Origin: CAYXVF01 sp964468125
GTDB lineage: Bacteria > Myxococcota > XYA12-FULL-58-9 > CAYXVF01
NCBI GenBank assembly: GCA_964468125.1
Contig: CAYXVF010000032.1
Coordinates: forward strand, 1-56,068
Length of the DNA: 56,068 nt
Reading direction: 5' to 3'
Numbering within the stretch: position 1 is the first letter of the stretch; each line of letters opens with the position of its first letter. Below the pieces are notes generated by a model, which was not told the origin of the DNA, searched no databases, and worked only from the letters and a program-made list of their open reading frames with translations. A program made the position numbers and the translations under genes. Shown here in pieces: positions 36,501 through 47,617 of this stretch.

Positions 36501-37354
36501 GGCGGCAGGTGCTCCTCGCAAACGGGCCGTCGCGGCGCACCGTCGCGGCGATGGCCTGGGACGCGGACGACGACGCGTTGGTACTCTTCGGCGGGTCCGC
36601 CATCCCCGAGGTCTTCGGCGATACGTGGATTTTTCGGGACGGAGCGTGGTCGCAGATCTGCGCCGGCGATGGCTCCCAGTGCGCCGAGCAGCCGGCCCGC
36701 CGCGAGGGCGCGCGCCTGGTCACGGACGCGCAACGGGGCCGGGTGCTGCTGATGGGGGGCCGCGCGGGTTCAATGCTGGGCGAGTGTCCGCCCGGAGGTG
36801 TTTTTGATGACGCTCAGTTCGAATGTTTCTTCAACGACGTTTGGAGCTTTGACGTAGCGACCGAAACGTGGACGCGTCTGAGCCCGAACGTGGGACCCAA
36901 CCCTCGTGCACAGCCGGCCTTGAGTTATGATCCGCTCCGAAACCTCGTGGTGCTCACCGGCGGTCGACGCAGCTCGAGCTTTCCCACGGATGACGCGTGG
37001 GTGTTCGGGGACGATGCAACGCGCCCCAACGGGTGGGTCTGGGAGATCCCTTCGAGGTTGCTGGGCTCGTCGGCGGTCGAATCGGCCCGGGTCGAGCTCA
37101 CCGTTCAATCGAACGCCGAGTGGGGTCAGGCGCTGTGGGCGTATCGGCCCGCACTCGGTCGCTTCGTTCGTATTGACGAGGGCATCGCTTCCGCGACGCG
37201 CGTGGGAACCGTGACAGATCCGGCGGTCGCGGCGGACGTGCTGGCCGGCGTTCGCGACTCGGCACGGTTCGCCGTGACGAGCGACCCGAGCGCCCCAGAC
37301 AACCCGTCGGTGCAAGTCGACTACCAGGTGTTGCGAATCGCCTATCGGCGCTGA
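33530..37354 (+). CDS. Large kelch-repeat surface lipoprotein
   Basis: A 1274-residue lipoprotein with signal end LFMASGC (Cys 21). Directly after it comes a Cys module, CDGNDDCPSGTVC...RCV. Residues about 60-400 hold Ig-like or bacterial Big-type beta domains (DRTAPRVRSQGRDL; RIVVLDRAGNAST). From about residue 440 onward, repeated kelch-type blades appear, with W-x-WDG, FGG and P-x-R patterns and paired Cys residues such as VCNGSDCSTTPGP. This suggests a beta-propeller used for binding at the cell surface. It begins 9 nt after mcr and has no clear ribosome binding site, so it may be read from the mcr transcript, though no metabolic link is evident. Confidence 0.85.
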   Translation: MMPNRFLLLGGCAILFMASGCTLSFEVPDGAIIECDGNDDCPSGTVCATEARRCVAADNPDRDPPTIEIAVSVDGAARAEAAEGARVELVLTSDEALITPFSVALLFSDGSRRVAPFSERSGGATFEASFVVSDEPEGPVDIEFAVADIAGLVAADMVAGALVIDRTAPRVRSQGRDLVIWPPRISVAPSVEHVTVGSGLALTFSVTEPLREPPSVSLGGQLFAVTIDDEGFAEAILDPVDPGVSEDEDAIDIRLVDLAGNTGSASLPVVVDVTDPDPVDTDTLGATTLVRIPFGDDGEGPRLYVEGEPGAAEPEGRVVVRTLDGEPLGQLPVASDGSFGGPESAFIIPDQGVVRIVVLDRAGNASTPAQVRDIELVATLRGRVFGSSFENPTRVLRSLGLNGALDTLGEELPSEDTQALSRPDGVGLTGARGDAWTRLVAPEGEPVVAGRNGHDMVHDSFRGRFVVLGWLQPNGGSIDELWEVDPTTRSWDALYALPVGPASIDRGALAYDVRSAVSLWLPSASSNLWAWDGTSWEVVDTTSGPTIPGRLFGRAVFDASRNKTIVFGGTVNGSCPPLSAQPFGEGCPSNDLWELSNRRWERRCDGEPASDVCPDQPGPRLWHAMVYDPIRGVTVLSGGEVTTPDPCPDGAVKVSGTCIYDDLWEWDGEVWTRVCNGSDCSTTPGPLTRHAAAFDSTRGGLVLGGGRSDAGAQRKETWFWDPALNTWSPLGDVTGFGFSEPEGFQQHAAAYDQRSQRVWMFGGTNSDDQTSRFAHSIGATGTEWTREEPAPDAVEPGPRDSFALAYDPVTQRHIGFATRRFENDSVCPGTEVCDYTWSLNPSTGAWATLNPTTVPFAKAAMGMATDPNTGRIVFFGGTARAPNNNAPCGDGSTSTSETPLCWYQQTWEWVSASENWQLRNTGNGTPARRENTAMTATGDRIVLFGGFRQVLENAACGDGTTAPSRQCYFDDQWEYGEWGTTTCGGAVTRCWRQVLLANGPSRRTVAAMAWDADDDALVLFGGSAIPEVFGDTWIFRDGAWSQICAGDGSQCAEQPARREGARLVTDAQRGRVLLMGGRAGSMLGECPPGGVFDDAQFECFFNDVWSFDVATETWTRLSPNVGPNPRAQPALSYDPLRNLVVLTGGRRSSSFPTDDAWVFGDDATRPNGWVWEIPSRLLGSSAVESARVELTVQSNAEWGQALWAYRPALGRFVRIDEGIASATRVGTVTDPAVAADVLAGVRDSARFAVTSDPSAPDNPSVQVDYQVLRIAYRR

Positions 37355-37435
37355 CGCCTTCCTGGCGGTCACTTTTTGGGATCTCTCACGTCGAATTTTG
37401 CCACTCCGGTGGCTGCATTCGTCAGCCCCGATCTT

Positions 37436-37441
37436 TATAGA
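37436..37441 (+). promoter_or_regulatory. Candidate -10 box upstream of gcvP
   Basis: TATAGA lies 28 nt before the gcvP ATG and is followed by GGAGG at 37454-37458. No good -35 hexamer is seen at the usual distance. A short imperfect inverted repeat (CCGATCT/AGATATCGG) surrounds it and could be an operator. Confidence 0.3.
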
Positions 37442-37468
37442 TATCGGTCTACTGGAGGATGCGTCGCG

Positions 37469-40333
<2,865 letters not shown>

Positions 40334-40339
40334 CTCGCA

Positions 40340-40807
40340 TCAGAGGAGCGGCTCGATCTCGTTCGCGAGCTGGTCGGGACGGGCGCTCGAAGGAAAGCGG
40401 CTCACTACCTTGCCCTCGCGGTCCACCAGGAACTTCTCGAAGTTCCACTGAATGTCTTGGCCGTCGAGGGCCGCCTTCAGGTGTTGATAGAGCGGGTGCG
40501 TTCCGTCGCCGTTGACTTCGATCTTCTCGAACATCGGAAAGTTCACACCGTAGTTCTTCTGACAGAACGTCGCGATCTCCTCCGAGGTGCCTGGCTCCTG
40601 AGCCCCGAACTGATTGCAGGGAAAGCCCAAGACGACGAGTCCCGACTCCTTTCCGTCGCGGTAAAGACGCTCGAGTCCTTCGTACTGGGGCGTGAACCCG
40701 CAGCGGCTCGCGACGTTGACAAAGAGAAGGACCTTGCCCTGGTGCTCCGCGAGCGTGGTCTGTTGGCCGTCCAGGGTCTTCAGCGGAATGGTGTAAATAT
40801 CGCTCAT
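40340..40807 (-). CDS. Glutathione peroxidase family protein (BtuE-like)
   Basis: A 155-residue thioredoxin-fold peroxidase. The catalytic Cys 36 is in NVASRCGFTPQY, encoded by TGC, so it is not a selenoprotein. The remaining tetrad is present: Gln in GFPCNQFG, Trp and Asn in WNFEKFLV. The Cys in FPCNQ plus Cys in ATFCQKNYG are those used for thioredoxin-dependent recycling in bacterial enzymes. The ATG at 40807 begins MSDIYTIPLKTLDG, the normal family start; the longer open frame upstream is not coding. It is divergent from the rhodanese gene. Confidence 0.93.
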   Translation of the reverse strand: MSDIYTIPLKTLDGQQTTLAEHQGKVLLFVNVASRCGFTPQYEGLERLYRDGKESGLVVLGFPCNQFGAQEPGTSEEIATFCQKNYGVNFPMFEKIEVNGDGTHPLYQHLKAALDGQDIQWNFEKFLVDREGKVVSRFPSSARPDQLANEIEPLL

Positions 40808-40945
40808 GGATTGAATGTGGGGCGGACGGCCGCCACCGGCAAGGAAATCGCACCTCAGTCGCGTTCCTCGGGGAATATCGCTGCCGCGTTGCGCCTTGCA
40901 AATGGGCTCAGCGGACCGCAGAGTCAAAGGCGGGGGAGAGAGCAC

Positions 40946-41383
40946 ATGAAATCGATCTTCATCGCGAGTCTGCTCGCCGTCACCGTCGGCGCGGGCGCGG
41001 CTCTTGCCTGCAAGGGATACCAACAGACCGAGAGCGTGGCGGTGCCGACGATCGACGGCAACACGCTCGCCGCGTTGCTCGCAAAGGCTCCAAAACTCGC
41101 CCTCTACGACGCAAACGGCGAGGCGACCCGCGCAAAATACGGCGTGATCCCCGGTGCCAAGCTCCTCAGCCACTACTCGCGCTATGACGTTGCCCGCGAA
41201 CTCCCGCGCGACAAAGGAGCGAAGGTGGTGTTCTACTGCGGCAGCAGCCTGTGCGGGGCCGCGGAAAAAGCCGCCAAAAAGGCGATCGAGGCCGGGTACC
41301 ACGACGTGGCGGTCATGACGGACGGCATCAAGGGCTGGAGCGAAGCGGGCAAGAGCACCGTCATGGCGCCGAAAACCAGCTAA
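40946..41383 (+). CDS. Exported rhodanese-like protein
   Basis: A 145-residue protein with an N-terminal signal peptide (MKSIFIASLLAVTVGAGAALAC). Cleavage could be by signal peptidase I after ALA or, less typically, as a lipoprotein at Cys 22. The mature part is one rhodanese domain: IPGAKLLSHYS, VVFYCGSSLCGAA with the active-site Cys near residue 97, and GYHDVAVMTDGIKGWSEAG. The active loop CGSSLCG differs from classic sulfurtransferases and may handle another thiol substrate. GGGGAGAG lies just upstream of the ATG. Its TAA overlaps the stop of the convergent hydrolase gene. Confidence 0.88.
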   Translation: MKSIFIASLLAVTVGAGAALACKGYQQTESVAVPTIDGNTLAALLAKAPKLALYDANGEATRAKYGVIPGAKLLSHYSRYDVARELPRDKGAKVVFYCGSSLCGAAEKAAKKAIEAGYHDVAVMTDGIKGWSEAGKSTVMAPKTS

Positions 41384-42771
41384 GGAATACAGTCTGGCGG
41401 GCGCGCGCCCCTCAGCAGGTAGTCGAGAATCGCATCATCGAAGCACTCGTCCTCGCCGAAGAGACCGACCGCATGGCTGAAGCCTTCGATCTGAACGCGC
41501 GAGGCCGCGCTCATCACCGACTCTAGGGAGTCCGATAGCTCCACCGGCGTCACCGCATCCCCCAAAGCTCCCGCGAGCAGTGCATCTACGCTCGGTAGGC
41601 CACCCTCCCAATCGACCGATTCCATCGTCGTTCCCCAGCTCAAGCACGGGAACATGCTCGAATAGAGCGTCCGGCGAAAGACGGTCTCGTTGGCGCTGAT
41701 CTCGAGGTCCGCGGCGCGGATCTCCTCAAGCGATTCGATCGGGAAATCCGTGCAGGTCGTGCCAAAGAAGGGGCCGGGCGCAGCGTTTGGCTCACCGGCG
41801 GGGACCCTACCGGTTTGCTCGACCTCCTGCAGGTAAACGCCGAGCTGCGGCCAGAAGGGCTCGTAATACATCGCCTCGGTGACCGTCGACTCGAAGCGAA
41901 CGAGATCCGCCAGCTGACCGGGGGCCGTGAAGCGTGCGTAGAGCAGATCGAATGCCGCTTCCGCGTTCCCGCTCCCAAAGGCGCACTCCGTGCCAAAGTC
42001 GCAGAAGTCGAAGAACGCCTGGAGCGCGCGACTGAACCCGATCGACTGGGCGACGGTGCGATCTGGGAGCGATTGGCGTGGATCGATGGGCGAATCCAAG
42101 ACGAGACGGTCGGTCGCGTTCGGAAAGCTCACCGCGTAGGTCAGTGCCACCTGCGTGCCGTAGGAGTAGGTGAGAAAGCTCATCGAGTCGACCGCAAGCT
42201 CCTGGCGCAAGCGTTCGATGTCGCGCGCATAGCGTGGCGTACCGAGCTCATCGAACAGGTCATAGTCCGAACGACATTCATTGGCCAGGCTCTCGCCCGC
42301 GGTCACGAGTGCGGATTCGCTATAGTCCGCAAACTCCGTGTCGCCACACACGAGCGGTGCGCTTTCGCCAACCCCGATCTCCTCGAGCGCTACGAGCGCA
42401 AAGCTTTCCTGCAACGTTGTGGCGATCTCCTCGGGGATCACCGCCAGGAACACAGGAAGGGTCACGACCGCCGAGTTGCCGGGTCCACCAAAATGCGTGA
42501 ACAGCACCGGCTGCACCTCGACATCGCCAATGACCGCGTAGCGCAGCTCAACGGTTCCCGACGCGGGGTTGTCCTCGTCCGCGGGAACGGAGAGAAAGCC
42601 GATCTGAACAGCGCCGCTCTGGTTGTCGTTGCCGTTGTTGTTGCCGCTGCCTGTGCCGCCACCGCCGCCACCAACCCCCGTGGAGCCGTTGAAGCTGCCC
42701 GCAGCGCCACCATCGCCACAGCCCACCGTCACGAAGAGGGCCAATAGCGTCGTTTGGAATGAACGGATCAT
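41380..42771 (-). CDS. S33-type alpha/beta-hydrolase lipoprotein (paralogue A)
   Basis: A 463-residue lipoprotein: signal end FVTVGC (Cys 18), then a Gly/Asn-rich linker (GVGGGGGGTGSGNNNGND) that tethers the domain. The hydrolase shows FGGPGNSAVV (oxyanion loop), nucleophile SYGT near residue 200, the acid in GALGDAVTP and the His in GFSHAVGL. A C-terminal TAP-like region follows. This matches proline-iminopeptidase or tripeptidyl-aminopeptidase relatives, so an exopeptidase or esterase role at the cell surface is likely. It lies 18 nt after the giant EGF/FG-GAP lipoprotein gene and is probably in its operon. It is paralogous to the gene at 47618-49009, with the same length and domain order. 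Confidence 0.87.
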   Translation of the reverse strand: MIRSFQTTLLALFVTVGCGDGGAAGSFNGSTGVGGGGGGTGSGNNNGNDNQSGAVQIGFLSVPADEDNPASGTVELRYAVIGDVEVQPVLFTHFGGPGNSAVVTLPVFLAVIPEEIATTLQESFALVALEEIGVGESAPLVCGDTEFADYSESALVTAGESLANECRSDYDLFDELGTPRYARDIERLRQELAVDSMSFLTYSYGTQVALTYAVSFPNATDRLVLDSPIDPRQSLPDRTVAQSIGFSRALQAFFDFCDFGTECAFGSGNAEAAFDLLYARFTAPGQLADLVRFESTVTEAMYYEPFWPQLGVYLQEVEQTGRVPAGEPNAAPGPFFGTTCTDFPIESLEEIRAADLEISANETVFRRTLYSSMFPCLSWGTTMESVDWEGGLPSVDALLAGALGDAVTPVELSDSLESVMSAASRVQIEGFSHAVGLFGEDECFDDAILDYLLRGARPPDCIP

Positions 42772-42789
42772 CTTGCCTGCGGCGACGCG

Positions 42790-45700
42790 TCAGCCGCCGG
42801 TATCGCAGCAGGTGGTCGTGGTCGAAGCGCTGCGTTGGTTGTTGCCGTCGTTGCACTCCTCGACCGCATTCTCCGGGTCCACGACCGCGAAGATTCGAAT
42901 CGGTCGACATTGGGGGAAGGGTGCGGGGGTCGTGTTGAGCGTAACAGATGCGCCCGGGGGGAGGGCGGTGCTCAAGACGATATCCTGGAGAGCCGTGCCC
43001 CCTTGGTCCGGATCGCCTGCGTAGAGTCGCACGACCGTGCCCGCGGGTGCCGGCTCCGACCCTGGATTGCTCACCGTGATCGCAACCGGTGGCGCGCTGC
43101 CGCACACCCCGGGGGTGCTCAATTGGGTGATCGTGAGATCCGGGAGCGAGGCGCCGCCGGTGGTCGCGATAGTCCGGTCGTTGTTGGTCTCGTCACACTC
43201 GCGCTCGCGCCCCCCGTCGAAGGCGATCATGTCGTTCATCTCGTCGTAGCTCGCATCCACGAACACGCGCACCTCGTTCGGGAGCTCGGCCTCGCCGTTC
43301 CACGCGGGGTCGTAGTTCGTGCTGAGGAACACGGCGCCGCGGGGCTCGAGGGTGTCCGTGACCGTGGTGCGCAACGGCGTCCCATCTACGGCCAGGAGCG
43401 TCACGAAGCCCGACCCCCAATCGCCCTGGAATCCGACGACGACGTTGCCCCCCACTCGGAGGTCGCCGATGTTGCTGATCTGCGAGACGATTTGGCCCGC
43501 GCCGCCGCCCCCCCCGCCGCAGCCTCCGCCGCCTCCCACGACCTGCACCGCCGTGACCTCGAGGTCGGGCGCCACACCGAAATTGCGCGGGTTTGAGCGG
43601 TAGGTGTTGTAGAAGCGACCATTGGTTTCGAGCCAACCCTTGGGCTCGATCAGTGGCACCTGCGAGTTTTCGGTGATGTTGGTGACGTGGTACGCGTGCT
43701 GGTTCCACATGCGCCGGGCGGAGACCCAGAAGTCCCCGGCGTCTCCCCAGACCTCGACCCCCGCATTGTACTGGTCGTCTTCGTCGAAGCTGCAGAAGCC
43801 GGACTCGTTCGAGGTTCCAAAGACGATCTCCGCGTTGCCGTCGTTGTCCACGTCCGCAACGACCGGATACTCGATGCGTGTTCGACTCTCGCTCGGCTCG
43901 GCGAACAACACGTTACCCGTGAGCCCATCGTAGACCCGGAACTCACACTCGTCGTTGTAGATCACCTCAGCCGCGCCATCGCCGTTGAAGTCGAACACGC
44001 TCGAACCGGTCAGACGGCTCGAGTCGTCTTCCGTGCGCCGCACCCAGCTGTTGTGGAGGCAGATGCACTCCTTCGTTTCTTCGTTACAGGCGGTCCCAGG
44101 CACGAGAGCTTCACACTGACTGTCATTGTCGCAGCCATTCGGCATGACCTGCTGCGGTGTGCGCGCGGGGTTGCTTCCCGGGGCGGCCTCTGGAGGCGTG
44201 GACTCGAGGCGGTCCGGCCACTGGGGACAGGCGGCCGTCGGCGGCTGAAAGTCGACGAGAGCATAGCCGGCGCTGAAAGCCGTCCCCACCTCGGGGAATC
44301 CATCGCCGTCAAAGTCGTCGACGTTCGGCGCCCCTCCACGGGTCCCGAGATCGATGTCGCTCAGGTCTCGGTCGTTGCGGTAGTTGTATTCGTCCAAGAC
44401 CACGCCTTGGTTTGAGATCACCACCATTCGGCCGCCGCCGTTGTTTCCAGTCTCGCCGTCCGCCTCGCCGACGAGCACGATTTCAGGAACCCCGTCGAGG
44501 GGATTGCTCGGGCCCGCCGGGTTGCCGTCCGCACCATACACGTCCGCGACCGAGCAGAACCCCTCGCGCTCCGTGTCCCAAACTTCGGCGAGCTGTTCGT
44601 TGCAGTACAGCTGGGCGTCGCCGCTGTAGCTGCCGCTGCATGCAGACTGCACGGACACACCGGGTGGCGGTTCGGGAACGCGGTAGGCGGTTCCTCCGCC
44701 GAGGATTTCCATCTTTTCATCGCCGACAATGTCCGCGACACAGGCGGCGGGGCCCTGGCTCAGTCCGCCCCGTTGACCGGAACCCAGGAAGTAGTCCGTG
44801 AACTCCCAGGCGTTGCCGTTCACGGACAGGAAATTGACGTTTCGACCGATGATGATCTCCGCCATTCCATCGTTGTCGATGTTCGCGATCGTGACCGCGC
44901 CGTTGCTGACGCTGTTTTGACTGCGCGAGATGGCCAAGAGATTGCCGCGATTGTCGTAGACCTCGAGCTCATCCGACTCGTTGTGCACGACTATTTCCGG
45001 GACACCGTCCCCGTCGATATCGGCGACCGCGGGGCTCATTGTCGGGTCAAAGCGGGGAATGTCGGGGGCGCTTCCAGCATCATCGCCCCGGTTGCACACG
45101 CAGCTCGCGTTCGTCGCCACGCCGGTCCCATCATCGCGCCAAACCTGATTGCCGCAGATCGCCAGATGGTCTTCTCCTCGCTCCGCACCACCGCCGTGTA
45201 TGACGCGCAGAACTCCATCACGCCGATAGTCCGGGACGTTGCCGGCTTCGCCTGGCTTCCAGCAGAACGTCAGGAAGATGATCTCCGGGCGATCTTTCTC
45301 GTTGATCAACCCGTCGTCGTTGTCGTCGTCGAGGTTGGCGACCACCGGTGTCATGACGACCTGGGTGAACTCGCGAAAGGGGGTTCCTACGGGGGCCAAG
45401 CGACTGCTGATACTCTCTGCGCCCCATTCGATTTCCTGCGTCGGCAACACGTTGGAGAAGGGCTCCGCAGGTAGGCGGCAGGTGGCGGGCTCGCCCGTTC
45501 CGACGCAGCGGTCTACGTCGCACACGGTGTTTGCGGGGCAGTCCCAGTCGTCCTCGCAGGTGCAGTAGGCGTCGTCGTTGGTCGGATCGACGCAGGTGCT
45601 GCTGAACGCCCCGGGTCGTCCAACACATGTAAAGAGCTCCACTTCTTCAGAGCCGTTGGGCGTGCACTGCAGCACCCGGTTGCCATCGCAGCGCCGGTCC

Positions 45701-46938
45701 GCGTCCGGATCGCAAGCGTCAGGCTGGCACCGGCCGGTGTCGCCGACGTCGCAGAATTGGCCGGCTGCGCAATCGACGTCATCGGCGCAGACCGCCTGAG
45801 TTCCGCAGTCCTTGCCCTCGAAGCCCAGGGGGCAGTCACACTCGAAGTCATTCACGAGGTCCGTGCACCCGGCACCGTTTTGGCAGGGATCGGGGTCGCA
45901 ATCGTCGATGGGAATGGTGCAGGTGTCGCCGTAGAAGCCCGTCCCGGCACAAATGCATTGCACCTCACCGCTCGTCTCGTCACACACGCCGCCGTTCGAG
46001 CACGGGTTTGTGACCGCACAACCGCCCGACACATCGATGGCGCAGGTCTCTCCGACGAAGTCCGGCGGACAATCACAGTCGAACCCGCCGGTTTCATTGA
46101 TACAGAGTCCGCCGTTCTCGCATGGATTGGCGCCATCGCATTCATCGACATCCGTGTCGCAACGATCGCCCGAAAAGCCCGTGCCCGCGCAGTTGCACGT
46201 GAGCCCATCTTGCGTGTTCGAGCAAACACCGCCGTTCTGGCATGGGTTGTTAGTTGGGCTGACGAAGATGGGGCAATTCTGGATCGGCGTCTCGCAGAAT
46301 TCGCCGGTCCAATCGGGCTGAAAATCACTGTCGTCATCCGCGCAGCTGCAGGACTCTTGATCACCCACCTGCACGCATTGCCCACCGTTCTGGCACGGAT
46401 TCGTTCGGCAGAGAATCTCGGTGCAGGTGGTTCCCGAGCCACTGAAGCCATCGTTGCAGCGGCACTCGAACCCGTCGGCAGTGGCGACACAGGTCGCATT
46501 CGTGTCGCAGGCGAGACACACACTGTTCGTGCACCCGGGCCCTACGCCGCTCCCACCGGGGTCCTCGCAGAAACCGGCGGGCACGCAGCGGTCGTCGAAG
46601 CAGATGAGACCCGCGTCGCAAACGTCTGTACAGCCCTTAGTGCAAATTTGGGTGCTTCCGAGGTCTTCACAGCGCCCGCTCAGGCATTCAAAGGCGGATT
46701 CGCACTCCTCGCCCAGCTCGAGGGTGGGCTCCCCGTCACCGTCGCCTCCGCCTCCGCCGCCACCACCGCCGTCACCAGTGACGATGCAGCGAACCCCGTC
46801 GCAGCGAAAGCCGTCCGGGCAATCCGTATCTTCAGAGCACGCGGGGCCGGTGACCGTCCCATCTTCCCCCACCTCGACCACGAGCTCGCCGGCGCAACCT
46901 ACCGACGCCACGAGCAACCAGGCCAATCGCAACCGCAT
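42790..46938 (-). CDS. Giant EGF-like / FG-GAP repeat surface lipoprotein
   Basis: This lipoprotein of about 1382 residues has signal end VASVGC (Cys 15). A Cys module (CSEDTDCPDGFRC) and a Gly/Asp-rich linker follow. About six EGF-like domains come next, with NPCQNGGxC and CxCxxGFxGxxC patterns, several of the calcium-binding type. The middle holds FG-GAP/VCBS beta-propeller repeats with AVADIDGDGVPEIVV, TIANIDNDGMAEIII and VDDFDGDGFPEV. The C-terminal part resembles CARDB-type beta domains (PDLTITQL; ECNDGNNQRS), with a Gly-rich stretch before it. ATG 46938 has GGGAG 7 nt upstream and starts the signal; the upstream ATG is not used. The protein probably acts in adhesion or cell-cell contact. 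Confidence 0.9.
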   Translation of the reverse strand: MRLRLAWLLVASVGCAGELVVEVGEDGTVTGPACSEDTDCPDGFRCDGVRCIVTGDGGGGGGGGGDGDGEPTLELGEECESAFECLSGRCEDLGSTQICTKGCTDVCDAGLICFDDRCVPAGFCEDPGGSGVGPGCTNSVCLACDTNATCVATADGFECRCNDGFSGSGTTCTEILCRTNPCQNGGQCVQVGDQESCSCADDDSDFQPDWTGEFCETPIQNCPIFVSPTNNPCQNGGVCSNTQDGLTCNCAGTGFSGDRCDTDVDECDGANPCENGGLCINETGGFDCDCPPDFVGETCAIDVSGGCAVTNPCSNGGVCDETSGEVQCICAGTGFYGDTCTIPIDDCDPDPCQNGAGCTDLVNDFECDCPLGFEGKDCGTQAVCADDVDCAAGQFCDVGDTGRCQPDACDPDADRRCDGNRVLQCTPNGSEEVELFTCVGRPGAFSSTCVDPTNDDAYCTCEDDWDCPANTVCDVDRCVGTGEPATCRLPAEPFSNVLPTQEIEWGAESISSRLAPVGTPFREFTQVVMTPVVANLDDDNDDGLINEKDRPEIIFLTFCWKPGEAGNVPDYRRDGVLRVIHGGGAERGEDHLAICGNQVWRDDGTGVATNASCVCNRGDDAGSAPDIPRFDPTMSPAVADIDGDGVPEIVVHNESDELEVYDNRGNLLAISRSQNSVSNGAVTIANIDNDGMAEIIIGRNVNFLSVNGNAWEFTDYFLGSGQRGGLSQGPAACVADIVGDEKMEILGGGTAYRVPEPPPGVSVQSACSGSYSGDAQLYCNEQLAEVWDTEREGFCSVADVYGADGNPAGPSNPLDGVPEIVLVGEADGETGNNGGGRMVVISNQGVVLDEYNYRNDRDLSDIDLGTRGGAPNVDDFDGDGFPEVGTAFSAGYALVDFQPPTAACPQWPDRLESTPPEAAPGSNPARTPQQVMPNGCDNDSQCEALVPGTACNEETKECICLHNSWVRRTEDDSSRLTGSSVFDFNGDGAAEVIYNDECEFRVYDGLTGNVLFAEPSESRTRIEYPVVADVDNDGNAEIVFGTSNESGFCSFDEDDQYNAGVEVWGDAGDFWVSARRMWNQHAYHVTNITENSQVPLIEPKGWLETNGRFYNTYRSNPRNFGVAPDLEVTAVQVVGGGGGCGGGGGGAGQIVSQISNIGDLRVGGNVVVGFQGDWGSGFVTLLAVDGTPLRTTVTDTLEPRGAVFLSTNYDPAWNGEAELPNEVRVFVDASYDEMNDMIAFDGGRERECDETNNDRTIATTGGASLPDLTITQLSTPGVCGSAPPVAITVSNPGSEPAPAGTVVRLYAGDPDQGGTALQDIVLSTALPPGASVTLNTTPAPFPQCRPIRIFAVVDPENAVEECNDGNNQRSASTTTTCCDTGG

Positions 46939-46988
46939 ATCGCTACTCCCGGGGCTGACCGCCACTGGTGATGACGATAACCTCTGGA

Positions 46989-46994
46989 ATTATA
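46989..46994 (-). promoter_or_regulatory. Consensus -10 box of the EGF lipoprotein gene
   Basis: TATAAT on the minus strand lies about 50 nt before the ATG at 46938, giving a leader that includes the GGGAG ribosome binding site. The -35 region lacks a good hexamer and overlaps an inverted repeat at 46999-47012. Confidence 0.5.
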
Positions 46995-46998
46995 GCGG

Positions 46999-47012
46999 CT
47001 CACAACCGTGAG
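46999..47012. promoter_or_regulatory. Inverted repeat in the promoter, possible operator
   Basis: CTCAC-AACC-GTGAG is a perfect 5-bp inverted repeat that starts 5 nt upstream of the TATAAT box. Its position between the -35 and -10 regions would suit a repressor or activator site. Confidence 0.3.
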
Positions 47013-47059
47013 TTCCGCCCGATAGGGCCGAATTTACGGATTTTTAAAGGCTCGTCCGA

Positions 47060-47533
47060 TCAGGCGTCTTGGAGGTGCGCTTCGACGAACCAGAGGTCTT
47101 TGTCCACCTCGCGAGAGATCTCCGTTAAGAGATCCGCCGTGTCGTCGTCGCCCGCCTCATCCGCGGTCGTGATGGCCTTGCGGATCGCGTCGCCAAAGTC
47201 GGCGAGCGCGGTGCTGAGCGCATCCACGTGGGCCCGCCCGCCCTTGAGATCCGTCGGGTAGGGACTGAGGCTCGTACCCGTGCCGACCTGCTGCGTGGTA
47301 CCGGTGGCGACCCCACCGAGGGCGACCGCGCGTTCAGCGATGAGATCGCTCCATGCCTCCGCGTGGTCGTGCACGTCGTCGAAGAGCTCGTGCAAGGCGA
47401 TGAACGAAGGCCCCTTCACGTTCCAGTGGGCCTGCTTTGCCATGTTTCCAAAGTCGATCGCGTCGGTCAGCCGCGCGTTGAGCAGCCCGACCATCTTCTC
47501 CCGCACTCCTGCATCCATCTTGTTCTTCGTCAT
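47060..47533 (-). CDS. dps: Dps-family ferritin-like protein (first copy)
   Basis: A 157-residue Dps/miniferritin that stores iron and protects DNA by oxidising Fe2+ with peroxide. The ferroxidase-site residues are visible: His in KQAHWNVKGP, and Asp/Glu in FDDVHDHAEAWSDLIAERAVALGG. The helix pattern and length fit the family. ATG 47533 is followed by a Lys-rich start (MTKNKMDAG). It lies between the two paralogous hydrolase lipoprotein genes. A second, more distant Dps occurs at 54072-54542. Confidence 0.95.
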   Translation of the reverse strand: MTKNKMDAGVREKMVGLLNARLTDAIDFGNMAKQAHWNVKGPSFIALHELFDDVHDHAEAWSDLIAERAVALGGVATGTTQQVGTGTSLSPYPTDLKGGRAHVDALSTALADFGDAIRKAITTADEAGDDDTADLLTEISREVDKDLWFVEAHLQDA

Positions 47534-47617
47534 CTCGGATTTCCTTTCGCCGCGGCTCGTGCTCCCTGGGCGCCGCGAGCATGTGAGTAGGATAGGGCCC
47601 CACGGAAAACCGGCAAG

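Noticed and set aside
37355..37468. Glycine riboswitch upstream of gcvP
   Set aside because: The leader is only 114 nt and shows none of the conserved tandem aptamer features.
40340..40807. Selenocysteine glutathione peroxidase
   Set aside because: The catalytic position is a TGC Cys codon.
40808..41302. N-terminal extension of the glutathione peroxidase frame
   Set aside because: The family start is at 40807, and the upstream frame lies over the divergent rhodanese gene.
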